Source: Sphingomonadaceae bacterium 3R27C6 (GTDB lineage: Bacteria; Pseudomonadota; Alphaproteobacteria; Sphingomonadales; Sphingomonadaceae). From it: a DNA stretch of 64,000 nt. The notes below the pieces were generated by a model. The model saw only the letters and a program-made list of their open reading frames with translations, was not told where the DNA came from and did not search any database. Position numbers and translations under genes: made by a program. Shown here in pieces: positions 9,527-18,154 of the stretch (position 1 is its first letter; each line of letters opens with the position of its first letter). The stretch lies in NCBI GenBank assembly GCA_005503215.1, contig SCNS01000010.1, positions 124,001 to 188,000 on the forward strand, written 5' to 3'.

Positions 9527-9994
9527 ATGGATAGCCCGTTCCTGATGATGAACTTGCTGAGCGCCGTCTACTGGTTCGACGAGGCGCTGCAGGCGGCGCT
9601 CAAGGAGGCCGGCATTCCCAATGTCAGCCGCGCGCAGTCGATGCTGATCGCCAACATATCGGCGGGCGAACATCGCGCGACGCGCATCGCCCGCAATCTC
9701 GGCGTCACGCGGCAGGCGATCAGCCTGATGCTCAGCGAACTCGAGGCGCGCGGCATCGTCGAACTCGTCCCCGATCCCGCCGACCGGCGCGCGCGGATCG
9801 TCCGTTTCGCCGAACAGGCGAACGACACCCGCCGCGCCGCCGCGAAGGCGTTGCAATATCTTGAAGTCAAACTCGTCGAACAGATCGGTCTGCCGGCCTA
9901 TCACGGCCTTCGCGACGCGATGCGCATGGATTGGGGCGATCCGCCGCGCGTGCCGCCCGAAGCGCTCGAGGGGCCCGAGGGGGCGACAGCCTAG
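9527..9994 (+). CDS. MarR-family transcriptional regulator (first)
   Basis: A 155-residue protein whose centre is a winged helix-turn-helix: RATRIARNLGVTRQAISLMLSELEARGIV, then the wing PDPADRRARIV (DxRxR), flanked by helices for dimerisation. This is the standard MarR layout and length. The ATG follows GGAAGACG. It sits between the MFS gene and the monooxygenase-like gene and is the best candidate to bind the CTTAG-N4-CTAAG palindromes at 7970 and 11422. The ligand would be a substrate or intermediate of the locus; this is inference. Confidence 0.88.
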   Translation: MDSPFLMMNLLSAVYWFDEALQAALKEAGIPNVSRAQSMLIANISAGEHRATRIARNLGVTRQAISLMLSELEARGIVELVPDPADRRARIVRFAEQANDTRRAAAKALQYLEVKLVEQIGLPAYHGLRDAMRMDWGDPPRVPPEALEGPEGATA

Positions 9995-10003
9995 GCCTCA
10001 TCA

Positions 10004-10046
10004 ATTTAGTTAAGTTTCTTGACATTATTTCCGAGTGGCCTACTCT
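10004..10046 (+). promoter_or_regulatory. Probable sigma-70 promoter of the monooxygenase-like gene
   Basis: TTGACA at 10019-10024 and TACTCT at 10041-10046 are 16 bp apart, about 45 bp before the ATG at 10088. The AT-rich stretch ATTTAGTTAAGTTTC abuts the -35. It resembles the locus palindromes only loosely and is not symmetrical. Confidence 0.55.
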
Positions 10047-10087
10047 GGCCGCATAAGCCGATTCCGGCTGCCGGGAGAAAGGATGTC

Positions 10088-11368
10088 ATGAATATCGCCG
10101 TTCAAACGCGCCGGGCGGAGGACGCCGCCGAGCCTTTCGCCGATCGCCGGATTCCGAAAGACGGCGACTGGCTTTCGCGCGAGGAGCTTGCGGCGCTGAC
10201 GCCCGAGGAGCTGGTGCGCCGCACCACCGCGCTCAAGCCGCTCGTCGCCGCGCACGCGCTCGAATGCGAGCAGCTGCGCCGTCCCGTCGATGCGGTCTGG
10301 GATGCCATCCGCCGGACCGGCGTCTTCTATCACTTCGTGCCGCGGCGCTACGGCGGGCTGGAATTCGATATCGACAGTTTCATCGACGCGATGCTGCCGA
10401 TCGCCGAGGGCTGCGGTTCGACCGGCTGGGTCACCGCTTTCTGCGTCGAGCATAACTGGATGCTCGCGCAATTCCCCGAAAAGCTGCAGGACGAGACCTT
10501 CGGCGGCGACTTTCCCTATGTCATCGCACCCGGCGCGACCAACCCGCCGGGCGTCGCCCAGCCCGCCGACGGGGGCTATCGCCTGACGGGGCGGTGGAAA
10601 TGGGGCACGGGCGTCATGCATGCCGACTGGGTGATGGTGACCGGCATGATTCCCGGCGAAAACCCGCCGCGCCAGCTTTTCCTGGCGTTGCCGGCGGACG
10701 AGGTCGAGGTGCTCGACACCTGGCATGTCGACGGGATGATCGGCACGGGCAGCAACGACATCCGCTGCGACGACATCTTCGTCCCCGAACATCGCGTGAT
10801 GGACATGGGCGAAATGCGCATGGGCTGCGCGCCCGGCGCGAAGATCCACGCCCATAACCCGATCTACCGAATGCCGATGACGCCTTTCCTTGCGATCACG
10901 GCGGCGATCGGCGCGGTCGGCGTCGCCCGGTCGGCGGTCGATCATTTCCGCGAACGCATCGGGGTGCGCACCATGCTCGGCACCACGGTCAGGCAGAACG
11001 AAAAAGCCTCGGCGCATATGCGGCTCGGCGAAGCCGCAGCGAAGACGCAGACCGCCGAAATGATCCTGCGCGAGGTCGGGCGGCGCAATGTCGCACTGAC
11101 CGAAGCGGCCGGAGACGGGCTGGTGAGCAACGAGGACCGCATCGCGCTCCGCGCACAGGTCGCGCTCGCGATGGATCTGTGCCGCGACGCGATCCGGCTG
11201 CTGGTCGAAGGCGCGGGGTCGAGCGCGCATATGACGAGCAGCCCGCTCCAGCGTGCGCTGCGCGACGTCAATGTGATGGCGAGCCACGTCGTCTACGACT
11301 TCGACGGCGCGACCGAACTGCTCGGACGGTCGTTGATCGGCTTGCCGCCCAACACCCCGGTTTTTTAA
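10088..11368 (+). CDS. Acyl-CoA dehydrogenase-fold flavin monooxygenase (group D, HsaA/DszC-like)
   Basis: A 426-residue protein of acyl-CoA dehydrogenase fold. The N-terminal helical part (RRTGVFYHFVPRRYGGLEFD), the CGSTGWVTAF segment and the GGYRLTGRWKWGTGVMHADW beta domain match the oxygenase components of two-component flavin monooxygenases (HsaA, DszC, HpaB-like C2) rather than true acyl-CoA dehydrogenases. The C-terminal helical domain runs from about residue 260. Such enzymes use reduced flavin from a partner reductase to hydroxylate aromatic or steroid-like rings. A possible partner, an FMN reductase, is encoded at 15492. The ATG follows GGGAGAAAGGA; an upstream in-frame start is less likely. 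The substrate is unknown. Confidence 0.82.
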   Translation: MNIAVQTRRAEDAAEPFADRRIPKDGDWLSREELAALTPEELVRRTTALKPLVAAHALECEQLRRPVDAVWDAIRRTGVFYHFVPRRYGGLEFDIDSFIDAMLPIAEGCGSTGWVTAFCVEHNWMLAQFPEKLQDETFGGDFPYVIAPGATNPPGVAQPADGGYRLTGRWKWGTGVMHADWVMVTGMIPGENPPRQLFLALPADEVEVLDTWHVDGMIGTGSNDIRCDDIFVPEHRVMDMGEMRMGCAPGAKIHAHNPIYRMPMTPFLAITAAIGAVGVARSAVDHFRERIGVRTMLGTTVRQNEKASAHMRLGEAAAKTQTAEMILREVGRRNVALTEAAGDGLVSNEDRIALRAQVALAMDLCRDAIRLLVEGAGSSAHMTSSPLQRALRDVNVMASHVVYDFDGATELLGRSLIGLPPNTPVF

Positions 11369-11394
11369 GATCGGCGAAAATTTGCGCAAGCAAC

Positions 11395-11437
11395 TTGACA
11401 AATATTTTTTACCCGCCATGATCTTAGTATACTAAGA
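11395..11437 (+). promoter_or_regulatory. Sulfatase promoter with overlapping palindromic operator
   Basis: TTGACA at 11395-11400 and CATGAT at 11417-11422 form a promoter with a 16-bp spacer. A perfect 16-bp palindrome, TCTTAGTATACTAAGA at 11422-11437, covers the end of the -10 and the expected start site. It has the same CTTAG-N4-CTAAG core as the site at 7970. A protein bound here would block transcription, which fits a MarR repressor. Confidence 0.75.
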
Positions 11438-11470
11438 AACTTCGGCACGACCGGCTTTGGGAGGTACGGG

Positions 11471-13210
11471 ATGCGCGATACGGGAGAGATCGACCGGCGG
11501 ACATTGCTCGCCGGGGGCGCTGCGGCCCTGGCGGTGGTGCAGGGTGCGAGCGCGAAGGGGGCTGCCGCCGCCGAAAGCGCCGCGCCGGTGCGGGCCGGCC
11601 CGAAGCGGCGCGGCGGCCGCCCGAACATCCTCCTTATGGTCAACGACCAGGAACGGGCGCTCGCCGACATTCCCGCCGGCCTGCCGCTGCCCGCGCACGA
11701 ATGGTTGCGCCAACGCGGCATTCTCTTCGATCGCTTCCATGTGAACACGACGCCGTGCGGCCCGTCGCGCTCGAACATTTATACCGGGCTGCACACGCAG
11801 CATAGCGGCGTCTATGCCAATCCCAACTCGCCGCCGCATCCCCAGCTCAGCCCGCAGATTCCGACGATCGGGACGATGTTGCGCCGCGCGGGTTACCGCA
11901 CGACCTACAAGGGCAAATGGCATCTTTCGAATATCAACGAGGGGTTGAACCTGCGCGGCGTTGCCGGCGGGATCTTTCCCAACACGCGCGATATTCTCGA
12001 GCCCTTCGGTTTTTCGGGCTATAATTTCAACGGCGAGCGCGAGGGGCTGTCGTGGGAAGGCTTTATGAGCGACGGGGTGACCGCCGCCGAGGCCGCCGGC
12101 CAGCTCCGCGCCTTCGCCGACGACGATGATGCGGCGCCGTGGTTCATGGCGGTCAATTTCGTCAATCCGCACGACATCATGTTCTATGACCCGAGCGGCG
12201 AGGGTGAGGCGACGCGCGCGCGGCCGAACCTTGTCGCGCCGCTGCTCGCCGCGCCGGGCGACCCGGTTTACGGCCGCGACTGGAATTTCCCGCTGCCACG
12301 CAGCTTTCATGCCGACGACCTGTCGCGCAAACCGCGCGCCCACGCCGCGATCAACGCCAGCGCCGGCGCCTTCTATGGCCGGATGCGGCACGACGACGAG
12401 GCGGTCTGGCGCCGCAACCAGAATTACTATTTCAACTGCATCCGCGACGTCGACCGGCACATGCAGACGGTGTTCGACGCGCTGGTCGCCTCGGGGCAAT
12501 TCGACAACACGATCATCCTCTTCACCTCCGACCATGGCGAACGCGCCGGCGCGCACGGGATGCGGCAGAAGGGCGGCACGATCTATAAGGAGGATGTCGG
12601 CGTCCCGCTGATCGTCGTCCACCCCGACCTTCCCGGCGGGCGCACGACCCACGCGCTCGGCAGCGCGGTCGACCTCGTCCCGACGATGCTGTCGCTCGCC
12701 GGGGTCGACGAAGCGGCGGGACGCGCAATGCAGCCGAAGCTGGCCGGTCACGACCTGTCCGCCGCGATCGCTTCGACCGCCGCGCGGACGCGCCGCGACG
12801 AGGCCGGGATCCTCTTCAACTATGCCGTGCGCTACGGGTGGAACGCCCCCGATGTGCCGAAGGGCGCTGCCGAGACGAAGCCGCTGCCCGAAAACGACCT
12901 GATGCTGCGCCGCCTGCACCGCGGCGTCCACGACGGCCGCTACAAGTTCGCGCGCTATTTCGCGCCCGCGCAGCATCATGTGCCGAAGCGCTGGGACGAC
13001 CTCGTCGCCCATAATGACCTCGAACTCTATGACACGGCGGCCGACCCCGACGAGATCGACAATCTCGCTTGGCGACCGGACGCCCACAAATCGCTCATCG
13101 AACGCCTGAATGCCAAGACCAACAAGCTGATCGAAGCCGAGGTTGGCGAGGACAAGGGCGCCGAATATCCGGGTCCGGCCACACAATATGAGACGCTGAA
13201 ACTCGCCTGA
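11471..13210 (+). CDS. Tat-exported sulfatase (type I, formylglycine-dependent)
   Basis: A 579-residue arylsulfatase-type enzyme. The N-terminus has a twin-arginine signal (DRRTLLAGGAAALAVV), so it is folded before export to the periplasm. PNILLMVNDQ is the usual first metal strand; in this protein N58 and D59 take the place of the common DD. The signature CGPSR at 96-100 (C-x-P-S-R) marks Cys96 for oxidation to formylglycine, the sulfate nucleophile. SDHGERAGAHG carries further metal and catalytic residues. No formylglycine-generating enzyme is encoded in the window, so maturation must rely on one elsewhere. It heads an operon with a TonB receptor, FMN reductase and MarR gene. The substrate, a sulfate ester, is not identified. 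Confidence 0.92.
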   Translation: MRDTGEIDRRTLLAGGAAALAVVQGASAKGAAAAESAAPVRAGPKRRGGRPNILLMVNDQERALADIPAGLPLPAHEWLRQRGILFDRFHVNTTPCGPSRSNIYTGLHTQHSGVYANPNSPPHPQLSPQIPTIGTMLRRAGYRTTYKGKWHLSNINEGLNLRGVAGGIFPNTRDILEPFGFSGYNFNGEREGLSWEGFMSDGVTAAEAAGQLRAFADDDDAAPWFMAVNFVNPHDIMFYDPSGEGEATRARPNLVAPLLAAPGDPVYGRDWNFPLPRSFHADDLSRKPRAHAAINASAGAFYGRMRHDDEAVWRRNQNYYFNCIRDVDRHMQTVFDALVASGQFDNTIILFTSDHGERAGAHGMRQKGGTIYKEDVGVPLIVVHPDLPGGRTTHALGSAVDLVPTMLSLAGVDEAAGRAMQPKLAGHDLSAAIASTAARTRRDEAGILFNYAVRYGWNAPDVPKGAAETKPLPENDLMLRRLHRGVHDGRYKFARYFAPAQHHVPKRWDDLVAHNDLELYDTAADPDEIDNLAWRPDAHKSLIERLNAKTNKLIEAEVGEDKGAEYPGPATQYETLKLA

Positions 13211-13232
13211 CCGTCACCTTGGGAGAGGGACT

Positions 13233-15473
13233 ATGAGAATGAAGAGACTGCTTTGCGGCGGCGCGATGGCGCTCGCCCTCGGAACACCGGCCCTTGCGCA
13301 GGAGGCGGCGGCAGATGGCGTGAGCGCGCGCGACGACCAGACGATCATCGTCACCGCGACCCGCCGCGAACAGACGCTGCAGGAAGTGCCGATCTCGGTC
13401 GCGGTGGTCGGTGGCAAACAGCTCGAGGAAAAGGGCACGCTGCTGTTCGACGATGTCGCCGATAGCGTCCCCAACCTCCAGATCGACCGCACTAACGGCA
13501 ATTTCGCGATCACGATGCGCGGCCTTGGCGCCGGAACGGGCAATCTGTCGTTCGAGCAGTCGGTCGGGCTGTTCATCGACGGCATCTATCTGAGCCGCTC
13601 GCGCGCCTTCCAGAACCCGCTGCTCGATATCCAGCGCGTCGAGATCGTGCGCGGGCCGCAAGGCGCGCTGTTCGGCAAGAACACCAACGCGGGTGCGATC
13701 AGCGTCGTCACGCGCCGCCCGACGCGCGAGTTCGAGGGCTTCGTCCGCGCGAGCGGTGAGGTCGAGCATGGCGGCTGGAACCTCGACGGCGCGGTGTCGG
13801 GACCCGTATCTGACACGATCAGTGTCCGCCTGACCGGACGCGCCGGCGCGATCGGCGACTATATGAAAAATACGCTGACCGGCCGCGACGAATTCGGGTC
13901 CCGTTATGAAGCGGTGCGCGGCCAGATCCTGTGGGAGCCGAGCGACGATTTCGAGGCGCTGGTCAAGGTCGAGCATTCGTCGAACCGCGTCGACGGCGGC
14001 GCGCTGGTGTTCAATTATATCGGCGATGCGAGCTGCTTCCTTTGCAACAAGGTGCGCAATTCGGGTGCCAACGTCCCCGAATATCCGTCGTTCCGCCGCG
14101 CGTCCGCGGGGACCAATCCCGAATATGACGACACCAAAACGACGATGGCGCAGCTGACGATGAACCTCGATGCCGGCGACTGGCGCTTTACGTCGGTTAC
14201 CGCCTGGCAGGAGCTGAAGGGCGGCGTGAATATGGACTATGACGGTCCGCTGACCTTTTTGGAATCGGACATCACCGAACAGTCCAATTCGCTGTTTCAG
14301 GAAGTGCGCGCGCAGCACCCGATCGGCGACGATGGCGCCTTTATCGCCGGGCTGACCTATATCGACACCGATTTGCACATCCAGCAGGCGTCGACCTTCA
14401 ACGCGCAAAGCGCAGGATTTCCCGCCCCGCTCAACGGCCTGTCGCTCCGCCAGTTCAACCAGACCGGCGAATCCTGGTCGCCCTTTGTGTCGGTCGAGGT
14501 GCCGGTCAGCGAGCGGATCATGCTCAGCGGCAGCCTGCGCTATTCGAAGGAACGCCGCGTGGGCAACGCGATCTCGAGCAATGTCGGCGTCTTTCCGCCG
14601 ACCTATCTGCCCTATGACCTGACCGAAACGCGCAAGGAGAGCCTGTGGGACTATTCGGCGCGCATCCGGTACGAATTTTCGCGCGATGCCTATGTGTACC
14701 TCAGCTATGCGACGGGCACCAAGGGCGGCGGTTTCGTGTCGAACGATGCGCTGCTCCTTTTCAACATCCAAAGCGGCGTCGCGACCTTCCAATATGATTC
14801 CGAACGGGCGAGGTCATGGGAGCTCGGCGGGAAATTCCGTTTCCTGGACGGAAAGGGGCAATTCAACGTCGCGTTGTTCCGCACCAATTTCGCCGACCTG
14901 CAGGTGTCCGAATATAATGGCACCGCCTTCATCACCGGCAACGCCGCGTCGGCAATCGCCCAAGGGGTCGAGATGGACGCGAATATCGGCCTCGGCGACC
15001 ATTGGCGCGTCGGCGGCAGTTTTGGGTATCTGGATGCCCACTACAAGGATTATCCGGGCGGCGCCTGCCTCTATAATGCACCGGCGACCTGTAACCCGCG
15101 AACCAATAATCTGGCGGGGGTTCGCCTTGTCCGCGCGCCCGAATGGACGGGCAATGCGTTCATCGAGGCCAAATATCCGATGTCCGGCAGCCTGTATGTG
15201 CTCGGCAATGTCTCAGCCAACTATCAGTCGCGTTCCTTCTTCCAGCCCGACATGAGTCCGCTAAACTCGCAGCCCGCTTTCGCCAAATATGACGCTCGGC
15301 TGGCGGTGGGCCGCGAAGACGGGCGATGGGAACTCGCACTGGTGGGCCGCAACCTCACCAACAAGGTCACCACCAGCCAGGGATTCAATACCCCGGTATT
15401 TGGCGGCAACAGCCACATGGCGCTCGTCGGATCGCCGCGGACGGTGACGCTGCAATTGTCGCTCGACTTCTGA
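13233..15473 (+). CDS. TonB-dependent receptor in the sulfatase operon
   Basis: A 746-residue protein with signal peptide (cut near PALAQ), TonB box QTIIVTATR, plug motif TLQEVPISVAVV and IQRVEIVRGPQGALFGKN, and a barrel ending VTLQLSLDF. It starts 22 bp after the sulfatase stop with GGGAGAGGGA as ribosome binding site, so both are surely one transcript. Direct pairing with a periplasmic sulfatase suggests that it imports the sulfated ligand. It is of the same general class as the receptor at 5723 but clearly diverged. Confidence 0.9.
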   Translation: MRMKRLLCGGAMALALGTPALAQEAAADGVSARDDQTIIVTATRREQTLQEVPISVAVVGGKQLEEKGTLLFDDVADSVPNLQIDRTNGNFAITMRGLGAGTGNLSFEQSVGLFIDGIYLSRSRAFQNPLLDIQRVEIVRGPQGALFGKNTNAGAISVVTRRPTREFEGFVRASGEVEHGGWNLDGAVSGPVSDTISVRLTGRAGAIGDYMKNTLTGRDEFGSRYEAVRGQILWEPSDDFEALVKVEHSSNRVDGGALVFNYIGDASCFLCNKVRNSGANVPEYPSFRRASAGTNPEYDDTKTTMAQLTMNLDAGDWRFTSVTAWQELKGGVNMDYDGPLTFLESDITEQSNSLFQEVRAQHPIGDDGAFIAGLTYIDTDLHIQQASTFNAQSAGFPAPLNGLSLRQFNQTGESWSPFVSVEVPVSERIMLSGSLRYSKERRVGNAISSNVGVFPPTYLPYDLTETRKESLWDYSARIRYEFSRDAYVYLSYATGTKGGGFVSNDALLLFNIQSGVATFQYDSERARSWELGGKFRFLDGKGQFNVALFRTNFADLQVSEYNGTAFITGNAASAIAQGVEMDANIGLGDHWRVGGSFGYLDAHYKDYPGGACLYNAPATCNPRTNNLAGVRLVRAPEWTGNAFIEAKYPMSGSLYVLGNVSANYQSRSFFQPDMSPLNSQPAFAKYDARLAVGREDGRWELALVGRNLTNKVTTSQGFNTPVFGGNSHMALVGSPRTVTLQLSLDF

Positions 15474-15491
15474 TTGCGCGGACGAGGCAGG

Positions 15492-16082
15492 ATGGCGCGG
15501 CCGGAACTCTTGCTGCTCGCCGGCGGCATCCGCCCGGGCTCGCTCAACGAGAAGCTGATCGGCTGCGCGGTGCAGGCGGCGCGCGATCGCGGGCTGCCCG
15601 CGACGCGCCTGTCGCTGGCCGACTATCGCCTGCCGCTGTTCGGCGCCGAAGCGCTGTCGATCGACGAGGTGCCCGAGGCGTTGGCGCTCAAGGCGATGTT
15701 CCGGCGCCATGACGCCGTGATCATCGCGAGCCCCGAGCATAATGGCTCGGTCACGGCGATGCTGAAGAACGCGCTCGACTGGATCTCCTGTCCGGGGGAA
15801 GGCGAGGCGGCGCAGGCCTATGGCGCCTTTCGTCGCAAGCCTTTCGCGATGCTGTCGGCGTCATCGAGCCCGTTCGGAGGGTTGCGCGGCCTGTCCCAGC
15901 TTCGCCAGATTCTGACCACCGTGAACGCCTGGGTGGTGCCCGAACAGCTCAGCGTGCCGCACGCCCATCGCGCGTTCGACGCGACGGGCAACCTCGCCGA
16001 TCCTCTCCTCCGGACCCTGCTGGACGAACTGGTCGATACCGTTGCGGGTGCGGCCCGGCACCGGGCGACCGAGGGGAATTGA
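15492..16082 (+). CDS. NAD(P)H-dependent FMN reductase
   Basis: A 196-residue flavodoxin-like protein. LLLAGGIRPGSLNEKLIGCAV is the phosphate-binding loop of NADPH-dependent FMN reductases, and IIASPEHNGSVTAMLKNALDWIS is the flavin-binding signature (SPEYNGSxPxxLKNAIDW in relatives). It would reduce free FMN. With the monooxygenase-like protein at 10088 it could form a two-component system, though the two genes are 4 kb apart in different transcripts. The ATG was chosen over an in-frame TTG 18 bases upstream because GAGGCAGG precedes it. Confidence 0.88.
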   Translation: MARPELLLLAGGIRPGSLNEKLIGCAVQAARDRGLPATRLSLADYRLPLFGAEALSIDEVPEALALKAMFRRHDAVIIASPEHNGSVTAMLKNALDWISCPGEGEAAQAYGAFRRKPFAMLSASSSPFGGLRGLSQLRQILTTVNAWVVPEQLSVPHAHRAFDATGNLADPLLRTLLDELVDTVAGAARHRATEGN

Positions 16083-16612
16083 TGAGCGAGCAGCGGCCGG
16101 TCAGGAATTACTGGGCTTTCGATGACAGCATCGGCTATCTCGCGCGTCTGATCTTCCGCTCCTTTTCCGGGCTGCGCGAGCGGCACACCCGCGAATATGG
16201 CATATCGTCGGGCCAATGGACGTTCCTGCGCCAACTCTGGCGCGACGACGGGATCAGTCAGCGCGAACTCAGCCGTCGGCTCGCGATGCGCGATGCGACG
16301 ACCGCGGTTACGCTCCGCGCGCTGGAACGGGCGGGTTTGGTGCGCCGCGCCGTCAACCGCCGCGACCGGCGTGAAATACTGGTTCATCTGACTCCGCATG
16401 CCAGGCGTCTGGAAAAGCTGCTCATGCCGAGGACCGCCGAAATCCAGGCGCTTGCCACCCAAGATTTATCGGATACCGAAGTCGAGACGCTCAGGCGGCT
16501 GCTGTTCCATGTGATCGACAATCTCGCTTCCGCCGATCCCGAGCTTCAAGACAGTCGGCGAATCATTCCTCACCCCAAGCGGATCGACAGAGGGCTGCCA
16601 TCTCGCGACTAG
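16082..16612 (+). CDS. MarR-family transcriptional regulator (second)
   Basis: A 176-residue MarR protein. The winged helix is seen in SGQWTFLRQLWRDDGISQ, RELSRRLAMRDATTAVTLRALERAGLV and the wing VNRRDRREILVHLT; the C-terminal helix mediates dimerisation. Its ATG overlaps the FMN reductase stop by one base (TGATG), so it is the last gene of the sulfatase operon. A C-terminal tail of ~20 basic residues (SRRIIPHPKRIDRG) is not part of the family core. It may act on its own operon; I see no second distinct palindrome that could be assigned to it. Confidence 0.86.
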   Translation: MSEQRPVRNYWAFDDSIGYLARLIFRSFSGLRERHTREYGISSGQWTFLRQLWRDDGISQRELSRRLAMRDATTAVTLRALERAGLVRRAVNRRDRREILVHLTPHARRLEKLLMPRTAEIQALATQDLSDTEVETLRRLLFHVIDNLASADPELQDSRRIIPHPKRIDRGLPSRD

Positions 16613-16834
16613 TTTGACCTGATCCCGTGCGCAAAATCCGCGTGCTTACCGAGATGCTGATCGCGTGTTTCGGGCAAAGCAAGCCGACAGCGGGGCCCAT
16701 AGGCGCTTAGCGCTATCGCGGCCGGGTCGCTCGTTGATCGAGAACCGCTATCATTGTGGTTTCTTTGAGCTAAACGAGCTTGTCGGCGGCCAGCCCGCAC
16801 GGCACCATTCGCCAAGAGAACGGAACAGGCAATC

Positions 16835-17968
16835 GTGCAAAGCATATCGAGAGGCACAAATGCCAGCGGGATGCGCCGCTACAACGAGCGGTTGATCCTG
16901 TCCGCGGTGCGCCGGATGAACGGGGCTTCCAAAGCCGAATTGTCCCGGATCACCGCCTTGTCTCCCCAAGCGGTGGTCCGCATCGTCGACGAGCTCGAGG
17001 CCGAGGGACTGCTGTTCCAGGCCGAGAAGCGGAAAGGGGGGATGGGTCAGCCCGCGACGATTTACCGGATCAACGGCGAGCGCGGTTATACGGTCGGCGT
17101 CGAGGTGGGCCGTAGCGGCCTGACACTCGCACTCCTCGATTTCGACGGTACGCTCAAGGCGACCGCACGAACCGCTGTAGCCTTTCCCGCGGTCGATGCC
17201 GTGCTGGCCGAGATCGATCGCTTCACCAAGGCCCATCTGCCGGTGGCCGACAAGGGGGACGAAGCGTTCCTCGGCGTGGGCATAGCCATGCCGTGGTTCC
17301 TGGGGGAATGGCGCGAGGAGACCGGCATCTCCGACGATCAGGCGAGCGAGTGGCGCGACCCGGCCGTTGAGACGCGGCTGCGCGACGGTATCGCCTGGCC
17401 GGTCCATTTCGAGAATGACGGGAACGCGGCCACGCTCGCGCAGCTGCTCTGCGGCGCCGGCCTCGACCTGCAGGACTTTCTCTATGTCAATCTCGGCACC
17501 TTCGTGGGCGGGGGGCTGGTTCTGGGCGGGCGGGTCGTCCAGGGCCGCCACGGCAATGCCGGCGCGCTGGCGTCGATGCCCATATGCATCGGCGGAAGCA
17601 GTGACTATCTCATTCACCACGCCTCGCTCTACGCGCTTCCGTCGGAAGGCACGGCCGAGCGTGCGGCGTGGCTCGAGCGCTGCTGCGAAGCGCTCCATTT
17701 CGCCATCGTCGGTGCGAACAGCCTGCTCGACCTCGAAGCGGTGGTGATCGACGGCGCGCTGCCTGCTCAGATGCTGGGCGCGATCGTCGAAAATCTGGAA
17801 CATCGGTTGCGAAACGACGTGCCGCCCGATTTCTTCACGCCGCTGGTTCGTCCCGGAAATCTTGGTGACACGGCGGCGGCGATGGGCGCGGGTCTATTGC
17901 CCCTGCACGCCAGCTTTTCGCCCGACCTTGCTGCCTTGGTGAAGGGGCCCGCAGCAAAAGAAGGCTGA
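16835..17968 (+). CDS. ROK-family transcriptional repressor of the fructan/sucrose locus
   Basis: A 377-residue ROK regulator (NagC/XylR type). The GTG start keeps the family's N-terminal GTNASGMRRYNERLIL stretch, followed by a winged helix with KAELSRITALSPQAVVRIVDELEAEGLL. The ROK sugar-binding fold begins near residue 85 (YTVGVEVGRSG) and includes FENDGNAAT. The Cys-rich zinc motif of catalytic ROK kinases is degenerate (ICIGGSSDYL), consistent with a sensor rather than a kinase. It lies just upstream of fructokinase, porter and GH32 genes and probably represses them through the palindrome at 18000-18038, with a fructose-related inducer. Confidence 0.88.
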   Translation: MQSISRGTNASGMRRYNERLILSAVRRMNGASKAELSRITALSPQAVVRIVDELEAEGLLFQAEKRKGGMGQPATIYRINGERGYTVGVEVGRSGLTLALLDFDGTLKATARTAVAFPAVDAVLAEIDRFTKAHLPVADKGDEAFLGVGIAMPWFLGEWREETGISDDQASEWRDPAVETRLRDGIAWPVHFENDGNAATLAQLLCGAGLDLQDFLYVNLGTFVGGGLVLGGRVVQGRHGNAGALASMPICIGGSSDYLIHHASLYALPSEGTAERAAWLERCCEALHFAIVGANSLLDLEAVVIDGALPAQMLGAIVENLEHRLRNDVPPDFFTPLVRPGNLGDTAAAMGAGLLPLHASFSPDLAALVKGPAAKEG

Positions 17969-17998
17969 CCGTCCTTTTTACGACATATCATTTCTCGA

Positions 17999-18038
17999 TT
18001 GACGGGACTAAATCACCTTTGTAGATTTAGTCCCGTCA
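17999..18038 (+). promoter_or_regulatory. Promoter embedded in a 15-bp-arm palindrome (probable ROK operator)
   Basis: Perfect arms TGACGGGACTAAATC (18000-18014) and GATTTAGTCCCGTCA (18024-18038) are separated by 9 bases. TTGACG at 17999 and TAGATT at 18022 form a sigma-70 promoter with an exact 17-bp spacer: the -35 lies in the left arm and the -10 in the right. No T-run follows, so it is not a terminator. A repressor bound here would occlude RNA polymerase; the adjacent ROK gene is the natural candidate. Confidence 0.8.
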
Positions 18039-18073
18039 GAAACGCGAACGCGCGTCCGAATCGGGAGAGAGAG

Positions 18074-18154
18074 ATGAAAAGGCACACCCTTGGTGTATGG
18101 AGCGTGCGCGCGCGGACACTCCGCGATCCGCAGTCGGCATTGCGCTGCGCATAA
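18074..18154 (+). CDS. Possible 26-codon leader peptide upstream of fructokinase
   Basis: An ATG preceded by the strong ribosome binding site GGGAGAGAGAG starts a 26-codon frame rich in Arg (begins MKRHTLGVW, ends ALRCA). Its TAA overlaps the fructokinase ATG as TAATG, the usual geometry of translational coupling. The fructokinase ATG has no good ribosome binding site of its own, which supports coupling. The peptide resembles nothing I know. The alternative is that the fructokinase starts at ATG 18097 in its own frame. Confidence 0.45.
   Translation: MKRHTLGVWSVRARTLRDPQSALRCA

Noticed and set aside
10004-10018. AT-rich ATTTAGTTAAGTTTC as a third CTTAG-N4-CTAAG operator
   Set aside because: It matches only one half of the core and is not a palindrome.
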